Positions 11,272-22,135 of a stretch of DNA of 64,000 nt are shown one piece after another; the first letter of the stretch is position 1; the number at the start of each line of letters is the position of its first letter. Source of the DNA: Gnetum montanum. Lineage: Eukaryota > Streptophyta > Gnetopsida > Gnetales > Gnetaceae. The stretch covers positions 738,755 through 802,754 of the forward strand of contig MNCI01026892.1 in NCBI GenBank assembly GCA_015680685.1, given 5' to 3'. Below the pieces are notes generated by a model, which saw nothing but the letters and a program-made list of their open reading frames with translations, made no database searches and had not been told where the DNA came from. The position numbers and the translations under genes are program-made.

Positions 11272-12027
11272 ATTAGTTTTGGTAAATTTTCCATAATAAT
11301 TAACCCATTTTAGATCCATCAGTTTGCATTTAAGCACAAGTTCATGACAACATACTATGTCCAAGGCTATGAGATAACTAAAATCATCAAGTTGTTCACC
11401 TTATTTTGGTTAATTACTATTAGTTACCATAATGTTCAAAAATAAAATGTTAGAAAATTTTCAAAGTGGACATCCCTAGCCCCCATGACTAATAAGAATA
11501 ACTCTGGAAGTGCACAAGTTTTCAAACAATGAAAATCAAAGTTTTAATGTAGAAGATGACTAAGAAAGATTTGAATTTGAAGGGTATTGAGATAGAAAAG
11601 CAGGAAAAATTAAGTAAAAGAGATGAGAAGTAGTCCCAAAATTATGCATAAATTCAAAGAAACCTTCACTAATGTTCTAGACAATGTGAAGATTAGTTCA
11701 AAGCTATGATCAACAAAAGTTATACAAGTGGGTCCTCCCCAAAGTAGGCTACTACCATATTTCCCTTGCATAGCCACTTCTAGAGATGTATGTGAGCATC
11801 TTAGAAGTTAAATTTAGAACATGTCTTTGTTTCAAACCACACACAATTGACTTGGTTTGGATTTTGCACTATACTACACAAAACCAAAAGGCTCATAATC
11901 ACATGCAGTAGTGAGGTGAATGATGGGATGAGAAGGGATTGCAAAGAATGGGATGTAAGGTGCTTTGCCATGTTCGCAATAGGTTCTTGTGTCAAATGTG
12001 ATTAAAATGATTTGCATACCTAAGGAT
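11272..12027 (-). other. element A interior with the conserved non-coding core
   Basis: Here A resumes after solo LTR F. The only recognisable part is the core at 11725-11752, listed separately. The frame at 11801-11995 is not convincing. Confidence 0.5.
11725..11752 (-). other. conserved non-coding core of the Athila-like family (copy in A)
   Basis: On the minus strand this reads 'gcctactttggggaggaccc' followed by 'acttg'. Nearly the same 25 bases occur in B (26711-26736), C (20979-21003) and E (60141-60166), although the surroundings have decayed. The role is unknown. Confidence 0.7.
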
Positions 12028-12451
12028 TGTTGAACTTAGAAGAGTGGATTTGTGCACAAGCATAGGGGTACATAGGGGTGGATGAATAAGTTCTTAAAAC
12101 CAAAAATTCTCCAACACAAAGAACACAACCAATTTTAATTTGGTTTCCCAACTTGGGTAGCCCACACTCAGAGGGTAGATTGCTTGCATACCTTTGAACT
12201 TTGTTCCTTCAAAAATGTGGTTTAGAGGGCACCACAACCTTTACAAAGTTTGAGCTCCGCTAAGTAGTGTTTCATCGCTGTGACAACTCTCAATCCTACA
12301 AGGTTCCAACAAGCTCAAAAGTGGTTTGAAGGGAACCGCACCCTTTAATAATTTCTAAGCTCCACTTTGGAGTGTTGTGATGTTGCACCAACCACTCAAC
12401 CATCCTTGTACCCCATTATTCTTAATGTTTTGATATACAAAAAGGTCAACA
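12028..12451 (-). repeat. 3' LTR of the degraded copia element
   Basis: It starts TGTTGACC directly after the purine tract and ends near 12028. The end region 'gaacttagaag' and 'ggatgaataagttctt' is shared with the truncated 5' LTR at about 15570-15640. A duplicated 'gtggtttagagggca' segment occurs inside (12200-12340). Confidence 0.6.
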
Positions 12452-14691
12452 ATCTCCCCCTTTTTGGTAATGTCTAAAACTTAATAAAAAGGGTTAGTCT
12501 TTATCACAATATCATAATACATAAGCTACTTCTCCCCCTTTTTGGACATGAACAAAAAGGATGATGCATATAAACTTGTCTCTTAAAGATATATCATAAA
12601 AGAATAACATCATATAATATGCATACCTAACATCATATGACAACCCCATACAGATAAAAACATTTTAGCAAAGAAAGAATATTATTTAAAGAGTATACAT
12701 CTCTTAGCACTAATTTCCATGAAGAGTTTCCCATTATTTGTTTACAAAGTTAAAAATTAACTAATCCAAGCCTTTTAATTAATATTCAAGAACATTTAAA
12801 AACTTAAAGATTGAAGTAAAGTATGATCCTTGAAAATCAAGTAACCTACCTCTAAACTAATAAGCCATTAGTAGTAAATATTGCATGATTCTTTATTTTT
12901 CAATATTCTTTTTTTAAAAACATTAGCAAAAGAATAAGGCATAGAAATTTTTTATGATAAGGAGAGTATATGCATAAGAAAGAATAGAGTAATACAACTT
13001 CTTAAACATATTTGTATCATGCAATATATAACTAGCCATGCCAAATGTAAATACCTAAACCATGAAGTATATCTCAAGGTAAAAATGTTCATAGGATGTT
13101 TTGATCAAAGCATATTTTTACCTTGGATACTTTACCATAAAAAGAATAATCACTTTCTTGCTCATCTTACTGTCTAAATGTATTTTGGTCAAAGTCTCAA
13201 AAGATTTCCCCTACATCAATGGCCTATAAGATGAAAATTGTTGAAGAGGTACATGCTCCCGCTACATACATGCTTGAGTTTTTTCCTTTTGTCATAATGC
13301 ATTTGTTGTAGAGAGATTTGTATTCTCCATTGAGCCTTTTAGGATCTTCATGTTCCACTAAAATTCTAAGATCAAGTGTGAAGACTAAGGTCTTCCATTA
13401 GTGAATCCTTTCAACAAAGAAGATGAAAATATTTTTAATGTTTATTGTAGGCAATTTGCTCCTAGAAAATTAACAAGAAATCCCCTTTTTTTTAAGGAAA
13501 GCCACTACAGTCTTCAAATTTTGTAATGCATCTATTTTTTGAAACTTCCATTAAAATCCATACAAGACAAATTAACAGAAATAGTAGATGTCTTGCTTGA
13601 GAGTAGAGATATCAAAGTAGACGTCTACTTCAAGAGAGACATGTATTCTGTCAAAATGAGATGTCTCAAATGCTGATATGTCTAACTATTAAAGTAGATG
13701 TCTATCCTACCAAGGCCAAAAATAAAGATGCTTGTTTGAGATCATGAACGTCTTAACACTTTCAAACAAGTCACCATAGCCATTGACAACTTCTAGCCTT
13801 GTCAAAATAAGTCTAAAACACCCCAAAACATGGCAAAACAACTTGAAATCATAATTTAAAATCAATATAAGAAAACATACATAAACATTAGAAATACACA
13901 AGAGCTAGGAGATGTTTCCATAAATCTAGAATGCCATATCAAGATCAAGTTTAGAGACTTTTGAAAGAAAGGCCTTCCATTATTAGAACCTAATGATAAA
14001 GATAGAAAATAATTCATATGCTCAAAAAATTATTTTTAAAATGTTTATAAGATACATGAATTACATCAAATGATTTAATTATCATACATCATAAATCTTC
14101 TAAAAGTAATTAAACTTTATAATTTCAAAGGAAAGCAGTAATGCCAAATCATATGGAGCACACCGAATGTTCAACAAAAAGACTTTAATTACCTAGAAAT
14201 CAATACATTCTAGTTAGGAGACCAAAACATGATTTATCAATAAAAAATTTAAAAATAGCATGGCCAATCAACATATTATAGTTCAACAATCTTGAAGATT
14301 AAGTGGGAATTTTTTTTTGGATTTCCAATGATTTTCAATATCTTCCATTCAATCATAAACTAGTCTATTCTAATCAAGTCAAGGTACAATGATTATAAAT
14401 ATACTGACCAGTACTTACCTTGCTTATTGATGGAGTTCAATATGCCTATTAAGCTTAATAATGAGATCCCCCTTTTGAGGTATCTCATCTCACACAAACT
14501 TCATTAATTTGTAAAGCTGGGCTCCCTTTTGCAAAGTTTTTGGAGAGAGTCTTATCATTCTCATCTTCTTCCCTTTTAATTCTTCAAAATTTCTTATGAT
14601 CTATTTGTCTATACTTTTTACCATGCCAAAAATCCTTTCTAGGCACATTCAAATAAGACCAAGGAGTCCTATTATATGACTAAGTGCTCAT

Positions 14692-15278
14692 GTGATAATA
14701 TTTTAGATTGCAGTTCCATTTCTTATGTGCAAACCTATTATAGTAATAACATCTAATTTTTCCATTGTATTAAAAGTGATTAAAATGATCAAACCTTTGA
14801 GGTGATTTTAGTTGGATTTGAGCTGCTTCTAATTGGGATGTAGTGCCTATTCAATCTTTGGAGAGTCCTTTTCTTGAGATGAAGGTTGTGTAGGTTCTTA
14901 TTCTTGGGAACAACATCCTAGTCCAATTTTATCTTTTTAACTTCTTCCTTGTCCAATAACCATATGAAGGGACTCTTTCTCTCTAACCATCCTTTCATTC
15001 ACAAGCTTTACATCTACAAGTTCTTCTTTCATTTTCTCACATGACTTAGTTAGTTCTTTATTCTCATCCTTGAGGTCTAAGATTTTCCTAGTGAGATCTA
15101 AAATTGTTGAATTCAATAAAGAAATTTCTTGGTCCTTTTTTTTTAATTGCTTATTTAAATTTGTGCAAAGATTTTGAAAATTTAAAAGTTCATTACACAA
15201 TAAATCAAACCTTTCATCATTAGGAACTTTAATTTTTATTTCCTTAGCATGTAAATCATATTTTATCTCAATGCACAA
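14692..15278 (-). pseudogene. copia gag relic: coiled coil and decayed zinc knuckle
   Basis: The frame 15278-14937 is rich in Lys, Glu, Asn and Leu with heptad-like spacing (for example LLNSTILDLTRKILDLKDEN), as in the C-terminal part of many plant copia Gag proteins. Downstream at 14710-14751 the text reads CYYYNRFAHKKWNC, a CCHC zinc knuckle in which the second Cys has become Tyr (normal C-x2-C-x4-H-x4-C). Such knuckles bind genomic RNA during packaging. A frame change or stop separates the two parts, and the protein is non-functional. The N-terminal gag domain is not recognisable. The zinc knuckle order and the neighbouring primer site support the copia assignment. Confidence 0.65.
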
Positions 15279-15693
15279 ATTTTAAAAAGAAAGAACTTCA
15301 TGACAAAATATCCCATATCTTTCTTCAAAGAAAACATCATTCAGATATTCATGAGTTTTTTCAGCATTATAAGAATAGTCTTCTTTATTTTTGAATGTAA
15401 AGAAGGGAATGAGAGACTTAACCTTATAGTAGATGCCATATAGGAATTGAGCACAACAATTGATGAAGCATATTAGTCTCTTTGTCTAAATGTGTCTAAT
15501 GTTGATTACCCCTTTCATGTTTACTCTTAGAGATTGTGGTAGAGCACAAGAGTACTAGGCTTCAATACCACTTGAGGATCATTGATCTTAGAAGTGGGGG
15601 ATGAATAACTTCTCTAATCCAAAAATTATCACTCTAAAAAGAGAAGAAAAGAGAAGAAGGAAGGAAGGGCCTTAGTTAAAGGGGAGCTTTCAG

Positions 15694-15768
15694 GCATGGG
15701 TAGTATAGTAATGAGTATTCTTGCCTGTCATGCAAGCCACTTGGGTTCAATCCCTGACAATGGTGCCA
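15694..15768 (+). tRNA. tRNA-Asp(GTC)-derived sequence at the primer site of element A
   Basis: The 75 bases match a mature plant tRNA-Asp in length: 72 nucleotides plus CCA (15766-15768). Visible parts are the T8-A9 and D-arm text 'tagtatagt', the anticodon arm 'cttgc' / 'ctgtcat' / 'gcaag' with anticodon GTC at 15727-15729, the T-loop 'ttcaatc', and the acceptor end. Identity to the plant tRNA I know is about 70%, with mostly C-to-T and G-to-A changes and no indels; the 5' acceptor strand is the worst part. The CCA ends one base before the LTR, exactly where the primer site belongs. A normal site needs only about 18 bases, as in C and E, so here the whole tRNA appears to have been copied into the element. 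A true tRNA gene is less likely because plant tRNA genes do not encode CCA. Confidence 0.6.
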
Positions 15769-15769
15769 A

Positions 15770-17710
15770 TGATGAGCGACGGGTACCCCCTAGATTTGAC
15801 CATACGAATTACAAGCATTCATGCATGATTGGTGTAGGAACACCTCTTTTGATTCCTTTGTGCTTGTCCTATAAGTTGTTTTCATAGGTTTTGTGCTTGA
15901 AGAAGACCTAGATGCGTGTGTCCAATTTTTGTGTTGAATTTTTATGATGAAGACTCTTGGATGTTTTGGAATGTTTGGAGGTGTTTTTGGATTATTTGAT
16001 GAGTTTAGGAGGTTCTAGGATCTATGGGGACTTGTTGGAAGGCATGAAGAGGCTTCTGGCATCAAAACAAGCACTTTTATTTTTGGCATCTTTAGAAGAG
16101 ACATCTCTCCAGAAAGAAAAATGTCTTTCTAGAGACATCTCCCTTGAAGTGAAGACATCTCTAGCTTAGAGAAGACATCTTCCAAAAATAGTAGATGTCT
16201 CTCCTAAGAGTAGGGCTTTCATAGAAGACATCTCCCTAGAAAGATAGACATCCCCTAAAGTGAAGACATATCCAGCCTAGAGAAGACATTTTCCAAAAAT
16301 AGTAGACATCTCTCTTGAGAATAGAGTTCTCACAAGAGACATCTACATGATACCAAATATGTCTATGCTAGTGAAGAAGAAAAGCTTTGACGTGGAGTTT
16401 TTATTGGGAAACATCCAAAAGACTTCATATTAGTGTGGGAAACATCTAGGCAGGCAAATAGAAAGCTTCCTAGGGTCTTAGTTCTTTATAATTATGTATG
16501 CCTTCATCCATGAAGGAGAGCAGAGTTGGTATGCAAGGGAGAACTAGGTAAGAAACATTGGGGGAGTGCAAGAGGTGATTGTAGCTCCAAGATCAATTTG
16601 TGGTGTGTTGATCTATGTATTCTATTGTCTTGTATCTAACTTGTAAGTTGAGATCTTAGTTCTAGGTTTTGAAAGAGATTTCTCTTGGTTGTGTCTTACA
16701 CTGAGAAAAACCATTATTGATTGTAGAGCCTCATGCTGTACAATATCATTTAAGTGTGATAGGCTTATGGATGCTTGTGGGTTCTGTGAACCCTATTGTA
16801 ATCTTTGAATAATTTAATGGAAGATAGCTAGTTTTCTTGTCTTTCTAGCAAATAAATTTATTTTTGCATAATATTTGGATTTAGTGTGTTGAAGATGATT
16901 TAATTGTGGAGTGAACATATTCCAACAACCTAATTGAATTCCGTAGATGGGACTAGTTTGGCATCTAGATCGTTAAGTATTGATCACATTCGTTGTCTTT
17001 CCACTTGTACTAGTGGTAGCTTTGGCATATGATGTTTGATATTATTGCAACTTTATGCTACTCCTAACAATAATAAATAAATTAATTATTTAATCTAATT
17101 AAAAATAGAAAAATAAATGCTAAACTAACCCACAAGTAATGACTGTCTATTCCCAGCTTGTCGTACACATTCTAAGCTCACATATCCACTACTAGGATTA
17201 CCAAGCATTATGTTACTAGGCAAACTAAGCAATGACATTATTGGGATTACCAAGTAAATACATGTTTATGCTTGAAACTGGTCACACTCATTCCACTAAT
17301 TGATTAACGTGCATGGAAATGTAAATATTAATTAAGTACATGGAATATAAATTGCATTCAAAGTAAATCTAATCTAAGTCAAAGAGCTATAATGAATAAG
17401 AATAAATCTTGATCTTATTGTCATTCATAGAATGTGTCCAAGTACATTGCCACTTGAATAAGAAATTGTAAAACCAACTCAGATCCACACTGTAGACACT
17501 CACTGATTGTTCTCTAAGACTATGGAATAAAACTACAAGGGTTTGGCTAATCTATTAACTTCATAGTGCCATAAATGTAGCTAGTGCATGCATTTATATA
17601 TGTAACACATGACACTATGTCACAACATACGTGTCAAAGCATCAAATGCTGCATCAATGTGACGATGTCGATGGGATACATTGATTTAATCTAGGGATAG
17701 TGATTCATCA
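15770..17710 (-). repeat. 5' LTR of element A, interrupted by another LTR
   Basis: The parts 15770-15832 and 16928-17710 together align with the 3' LTR (8845-9816), for example in 'gactagtttggcatctagat' and 'tggaatataaattgcatt'. The LTR-like insert 15833-16927 lies between them. It ends 'gattcatca' at 17710, where the LINE frame resumes. Confidence 0.75.
15833..16927 (+). repeat. solo LTR-like insertion in element A's 5' LTR
   Basis: It is about 1.1 kb bounded by TG and CA, starting tgtaggaac and ending ttccaaca, without internal coding sequence. Inside, an 'agacatctc' motif recurs more than ten times (16085-16380) within a duplicated block of about 110 bases. Related sequence occurs on the other strand at 13560-13900. 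No clear target duplication could be seen, so the exact ends are tentative. A copia-type LTR is the likeliest identity. Confidence 0.5.
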
Positions 17711-17815
17711 CAAATATTAGAGAAAGATTTAAAGTGGCTTATATCTTAGATGAGTTAAAGAATGACACTCTAGATGATTTGGACATGTGTAAAGATAGAG
17801 AAGGAGAAAAAGCCC
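17711..17815 (+). pseudogene. LINE reverse transcriptase relic, 3' part
   Basis: It continues the relic ending at 8844. The translation gives IRERFKVAYILDELKND and then, one frame over, R, stop, FGHV, a decayed RWFGHV block found at the C-terminal end of plant L1-type reverse transcriptases. It proves that element A landed in a LINE. Similarity ends near 17815. Confidence 0.75.
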
Positions 17816-18636
17816 ATGATTTTTGAGATGTTTTCTTTTAGGTTTTCATTCTTAAAACTAATCATGAAAAATCTCTCCACTATGTAGCAAAATGATTAGG
17901 CCTTGCTCTCATTTAAAAGCACCCTTGTAGATTTTCAATTCTTACTAAAACATTTCTTGTAAAGAGATGAGAATCTCTTTGTAAAGATAAAAGAACACAT
18001 CAATTAGAAATTAAGAACAAATAGCAACAAAAGCAGAAGTTTGAAATGGAGGATAGGAAGGAGGAGATGGTATTATTTGAAATTGTATTGGTAAGCTCTT
18101 GTGAAACATCCTTAAGGTGGTATTTGATTCAAAAGTAAGTGAATGTATTGTGAATCATCCTTCAGGTGTTTTCTGCTTCATTGAAAAGTCAAAGCTCAAT
18201 TAACTTTTTCAGGCCATATGCTTGCAGCCATCTTATATATAAATTATATATAATCTAGAACAAAAATTACTTCCTTCATCATGAAGCCTCTCTTCTTTTT
18301 TGTTTCTCTTCAATTTTTTTGTCCTTCTTATTTGTTCATCTACCTCTTCTCTATAGTTGGTTGCATTTTTTTTATTATAGTATTTTGGTTCATGTTATCT
18401 TAGAGAAAAAGGATAAGTAGACATAGGTTAGTAGAATAGTTCTAATTTTATTTGTATTTCTTCAATAATTGGTTATTTATTTAATTTAAGGATACATCAC
18501 TTTTCCAAGAAAGTCACCAAAAGGAACACCAAAGAAGACACGGGAAAAAAATAATTGAGGATATTTCAAGAAATTGCAAATAAATAAATATCTAGCTCTT
18601 CATAGAGATAAATGATATAAAAAAAACTTATATAGT
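17816..18636. other. no gene recognised
   Basis: AT-rich text between the LINE end and element B. It may include LINE 3' sequence but has no recognisable motif, tail or repeat. Confidence 0.5.
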
Positions 18637-19389
18637 TGATGAGTTGCATTCAGTTGGCTGTGTTGACAAGGCCTAGTCGATGCATCTTACCATGCATCAA
18701 CAAGGCCCCATCAATGCAGTGCTGTTTTCTGGCTACAAATATGCACATGCAACCGCATTTATGGTAATTAGAGATTGTAGTTGTAGTGAAGCTCTTACAA
18801 TTTTTCCATTTAAAAGTTAAAATGTTTCCTCGAGTGCTTGTAGTAGGAGTCATTGAGTGTATGGATCTTTGTTTGAGCGTTGATGTACCTGAGCATGATA
18901 GTATGTGCAGCAATAAAGATGAGCTTTCTAATAAACCTTGTAGTACTTTGGATAGATTAGAAATTTTATTTATGCATTTAATGTTCTTAATTATTTGTTA
19001 AATGTTTTTAATTAGTTATTAAATATTTTTAAGTCATTACATTAATGAAGTAATTAAGCTAGAGAGATTACATATATAAGTACAACCACTTCAAGTATAA
19101 CACATATTCGCTTAGTAATCCTAGTAGTGTTATTGCTTGGTATGCCTAGTAGCATAGTGCTTGGTCGCCCAGTAGCAGATTTGTGGGTTTAAGACATGTA
19201 CAGAATGTAGGATCAAATGCTTATGTTAGGATTAGTTAAATGTTAGTTAATTAGTTAACTTAGATTAGTTAATTAAATTCCTTTTATCCACATTTTGAAC
19301 ACTAAACTATAAAACACAAAATGATAAAAATCAGATGCTTCAGTTACACTTAACCATACTAATGAATGTCACAAGTGTAATTGGGAAGA
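18637..19389 (+). repeat. 5' LTR of element B (3' end missing)
   Basis: It starts tgatgagttgc and is collinear with the 3' LTR at 47821-48540, including 'caagtgtaattgg' just before the break. 'aacaaggcc' and 'caaggcctagtcgatgc' words mark U3, and 'gcaataaagat' the polyadenylation region. It ends where C inserted. Confidence 0.75.
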
Positions 19390-20248
19390 TGATGAGTGGT
19401 GAGGTACCCCTACACTCAACCATATGAATATGAGTGTAGCACGCGCGATCCGGTTGAACTCCGCAGACTAAGTGCCTACACGCCTTATGGAACACTTAAG
19501 GTTAATCATTTGTTGTCTTACCAAAATTACTTGTAGTTGTTACGATTGTATGGTTAAGTAAGTCTGAGGTATGTGATTTTTATAGTCTTTTATGTTTTAT
19601 CTCCTATGCTGACGTGGTGAAGGGTGGAGAGAGTAATTAACTAAATTTAACTAACTAACTAAGCCTTAACTAACCTAGCATGAGTATCCGTTCCCACTTA
19701 CCGTTCACACCTTGAACCAATGCAACCTTGGTTACCAAACACTAGTCATTGTTGGGATCACCAAGCATAATGCACATGCTCGAAGTGGTCGTACTGAATG
19801 CACTTAACTACGAGAGAAGGGTTGAGAAATATTTAATTAACTAATAAAGGATTTAAATGATGAATAATAAATAACAGTAATGAAAGTCCTATTTATCCTA
19901 TTAGGCTTAGTCCATGCATTGCAAGGTTTATCCAAGAAGTTCGTCTTTATTTCCGTACACAAACTTGTGTTCATGTACAATATTTTCTCGAATAAAGATC
20001 CATTCACTTTAGAGCTCCTACTGCGGGCACATGGAAATTATTCTATCTTTGGAGAGGTAAAAATGCCAGAGTTTCGCTATGGTCTAGGCCTAGAATGAGA
20101 AACAAGGGAGAGCTACCTATTATTTATAGATTTGACGATGCACTGCGATATCGCAGGGGAAGACGCGATATCACGTATGCAATATTGCATGGGATGCGAT
20201 ATCGTGACGGACGCAATATCGCGGCCCATGCGATATCGTGTCCCATCA
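19390..20248 (-). repeat. 3' LTR of element C
   Basis: It is 859 bases, TG...CA. On the minus strand the start 'tgatgggacacgatatcg' is followed by six GATATC/AATATT-type palindromes in about 100 bases (20150-20240), then a TATA box (20121-20128), a 'cgaataaagatc' region and the end ccactcatca. The purine-rich tract lies immediately to its right. Confidence 0.85.
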
Positions 20249-20978
20249 TACCCCCATGACTGAATAAAAACTCATCCTCAAGTTCCTTACAACATATTGG
20301 GAAGGTATGGGATTATTGACTGAATGAAACTAATGGGATGACATGTGAACAGATCATCATTACAAGATAAGACAAAACTAGTGTTCATGACAACAAGAGT
20401 AAACACCATATACATTTGACATTAGGCCTTATTTAGAAACTGAGAAAGAGAGAGAGAAAGAAGTTTTGCTGCTGCCAATGCCAAGATTACGTCTTTCATT
20501 GTCTATCCATAAGTGTGCCATCGATCTTGCTTCTTGCATAGCTGCTTTCAACACTACTCCATTCCAAGTGTTCTTTCCAGATCCAATCTGTTGTTGTATG
20601 ATTACCATATGCACACACAACACAGTCCTTATATTAGTAAGGGTAAATGAATAAGAATGCAATTGATACCTTGCTTCGGTGAAAGGTCCATTGGCTAAGT
20701 TGTGGTATGGCTGATATGGGTTTGGAGATATAATAGTGTGACTACCAAAGGTGTAGGGGTTAGGAGAAAAATTGAAAAAATTTGAGTTTGGACCCCCATG
20801 ACTAAGACCAAACCTCCGATAACGATAGAATGGAGAAATAAAAGGAACAAGAAAGATGGAGAAAAAGAGACAATTGTAACGTTGGTGAAGTGGATGTCAA
20901 GATGGAAATGAACAAAATAGAGTTAATTGCAAAATGTTAAGGGAAAGAATTTAACTGGTGCACCAAATAGGAGTGTCA
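20249..20978 (-). other. element C 3' interior without ORF2
   Basis: The pre-LTR text 'aataatcccataccttccc' and 'aggatgagtttttattcagt' is shared with B and E. The frame 20662-20429 on the minus strand ends in a Ser-rich tail and shows no recognisable domain; it could be a very decayed ORF2 end. Confidence 0.5.
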
Positions 20979-21003
20979 GTGGGTCCTCCCCAAAGCAGGC
21001 TCA
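20979..21003 (-). other. conserved non-coding core (copy in C)
   Basis: On the minus strand it reads 'gagcctgctttggggaggac' followed by 'ccact'. See the copies in A, B and E. A second shared block, 'agggccttagttaaaggga' at 21410-21430, lies upstream of it in each element. Confidence 0.7.
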
Positions 21004-21974
21004 TGTCCTTAATGCCCTGACAAACCCACATGCAAAGAGCCCATAGGCTCTAGGAATGTCATTTGGAACAAGAGTTAAAGACTTAACCACAAGAATTTAT
21101 CAAAAAGAAAACAATGCGTCAACCAAAATATATACTAATGATACAACCGGAAATGAGGTGAACAATGGAGAGAAGGATGGAGAGGAGAGAATGGAATAGA
21201 ATCCCAAGAATAACTTGGTGTATAGCCCCATGTGGATTTCATGGTTAATGTGACTTAGTAGATCCCATTCCAAGTCCGGCCTCAAACAAACCACATCCAG
21301 TGACTTCACATTAATGCATTCTACCAATCCATCCTCTTGAAGTAACAAGAATTGCTTCCCAAAGAGCCACCACCATTCCAACGAAACGAAGGAGGAGAGA
21401 ATGGGAAGCGATAAGGGCCTTAGTTAAAGGGAACATTTTTATTTTAGTTCCATAACCAGTGCTTGTAGCCCAAATGATTATTTTTCTAAGGGGTGTGCTT
21501 TGAATTCTCATAGTTTTTTTATATGCTTATGCGTGAGAACCACACCATGCAAAGACTTTGTTATTTTTATTAACTCAACTTCCCGATGATTGAGTAACGT
21601 CGAAATGGTAAGAAAAATCACGAAGAAAACATCCAAGAACCCAAGAGAATGGCCGACAAAAATGCATCAAGTTCCCTTGAAGTTGCACCCTTTTCAATCC
21701 TTGAGTCCTTCCTTAGTTTGAGAAATACCCAGTCACCAATTCGTTATAGTTCTTATTTGGAAAGGGACTGTACATTTCCAAGTCAAGAGAGACCATAGAA
21801 ATTCGTGGATAAATGGATGAAGTGGGCTCATTACCTGTCATATTAAAAGAACCATAGCTTAGTATCACATCATGACTTAAAGGTAAAAAACAAACATTAG
21901 CAATCAATATAAAAGTAGTTCATACCATCATGAAGAACACTTATTAAATGAAAAACTTACAAGGTGGATAACAA

Positions 21975-21997
21975 ACACACACACACACACACACAAA
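21975..21997. repeat. (CA)n microsatellite
   Basis: About eleven CA units lie in the AT-rich spacer of element C. Confidence 0.9.
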
Positions 21998-22135
21998 ATG
22001 AAAAAGTATAATGATGTTGTAAAATAAAAACAAGAAAAGTTAAAGAAATTTGTAAAACAAAAAATGTGTAAGACAAGAACGTGTAAAAAAAATGTGTAAA
22101 ACAAAAACTTAAAAAGAACTGAGAGCCCCAAATGA

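Larger units (their letters stand above)
12028..15640 (-). mobile_element. degraded Ty1/copia element inside element A
   Basis: On the minus strand there is a decayed initiator-Met-type primer site (TGGTATTGAAGCC, near 15560) beside a truncated 5' LTR (about 15570-15640). Inside are a gag relic with coiled coil and zinc knuckle, a long purine tract 'aaaaagggggagat' (12452-12466) and a 424-base 3' LTR (12028-12451). Primer site and purine tract are at the copia-typical positions. Most of pol is missing. A stretch at 13560-13900 matches, on the opposite strand, part of the LTR at 15833-16927 and may be a further insertion. Confidence 0.65.
8845..17710 (-). mobile_element. Element A: Athila-like retrotransposon inserted in the LINE
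   Basis: Two related LTRs on the minus strand (8845-9816 and 15770-17710) bound about 6 kb. Next to the right LTR is a tRNA-Asp-type primer site, and next to the left LTR is the family's purine-rich 'gtgggggta' tract. The flanks are aaaac and caaat, compatible with an old 5-bp target duplication. Removing the element and one flank copy restores the LINE reading frame (NKNIRERFKVAYI across the junction). The internal part has lost gag and ORF2; it keeps the conserved non-coding core (11725-11752) and hosts solo LTR F, a copia relic and further LTR sequence. Confidence 0.8.
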
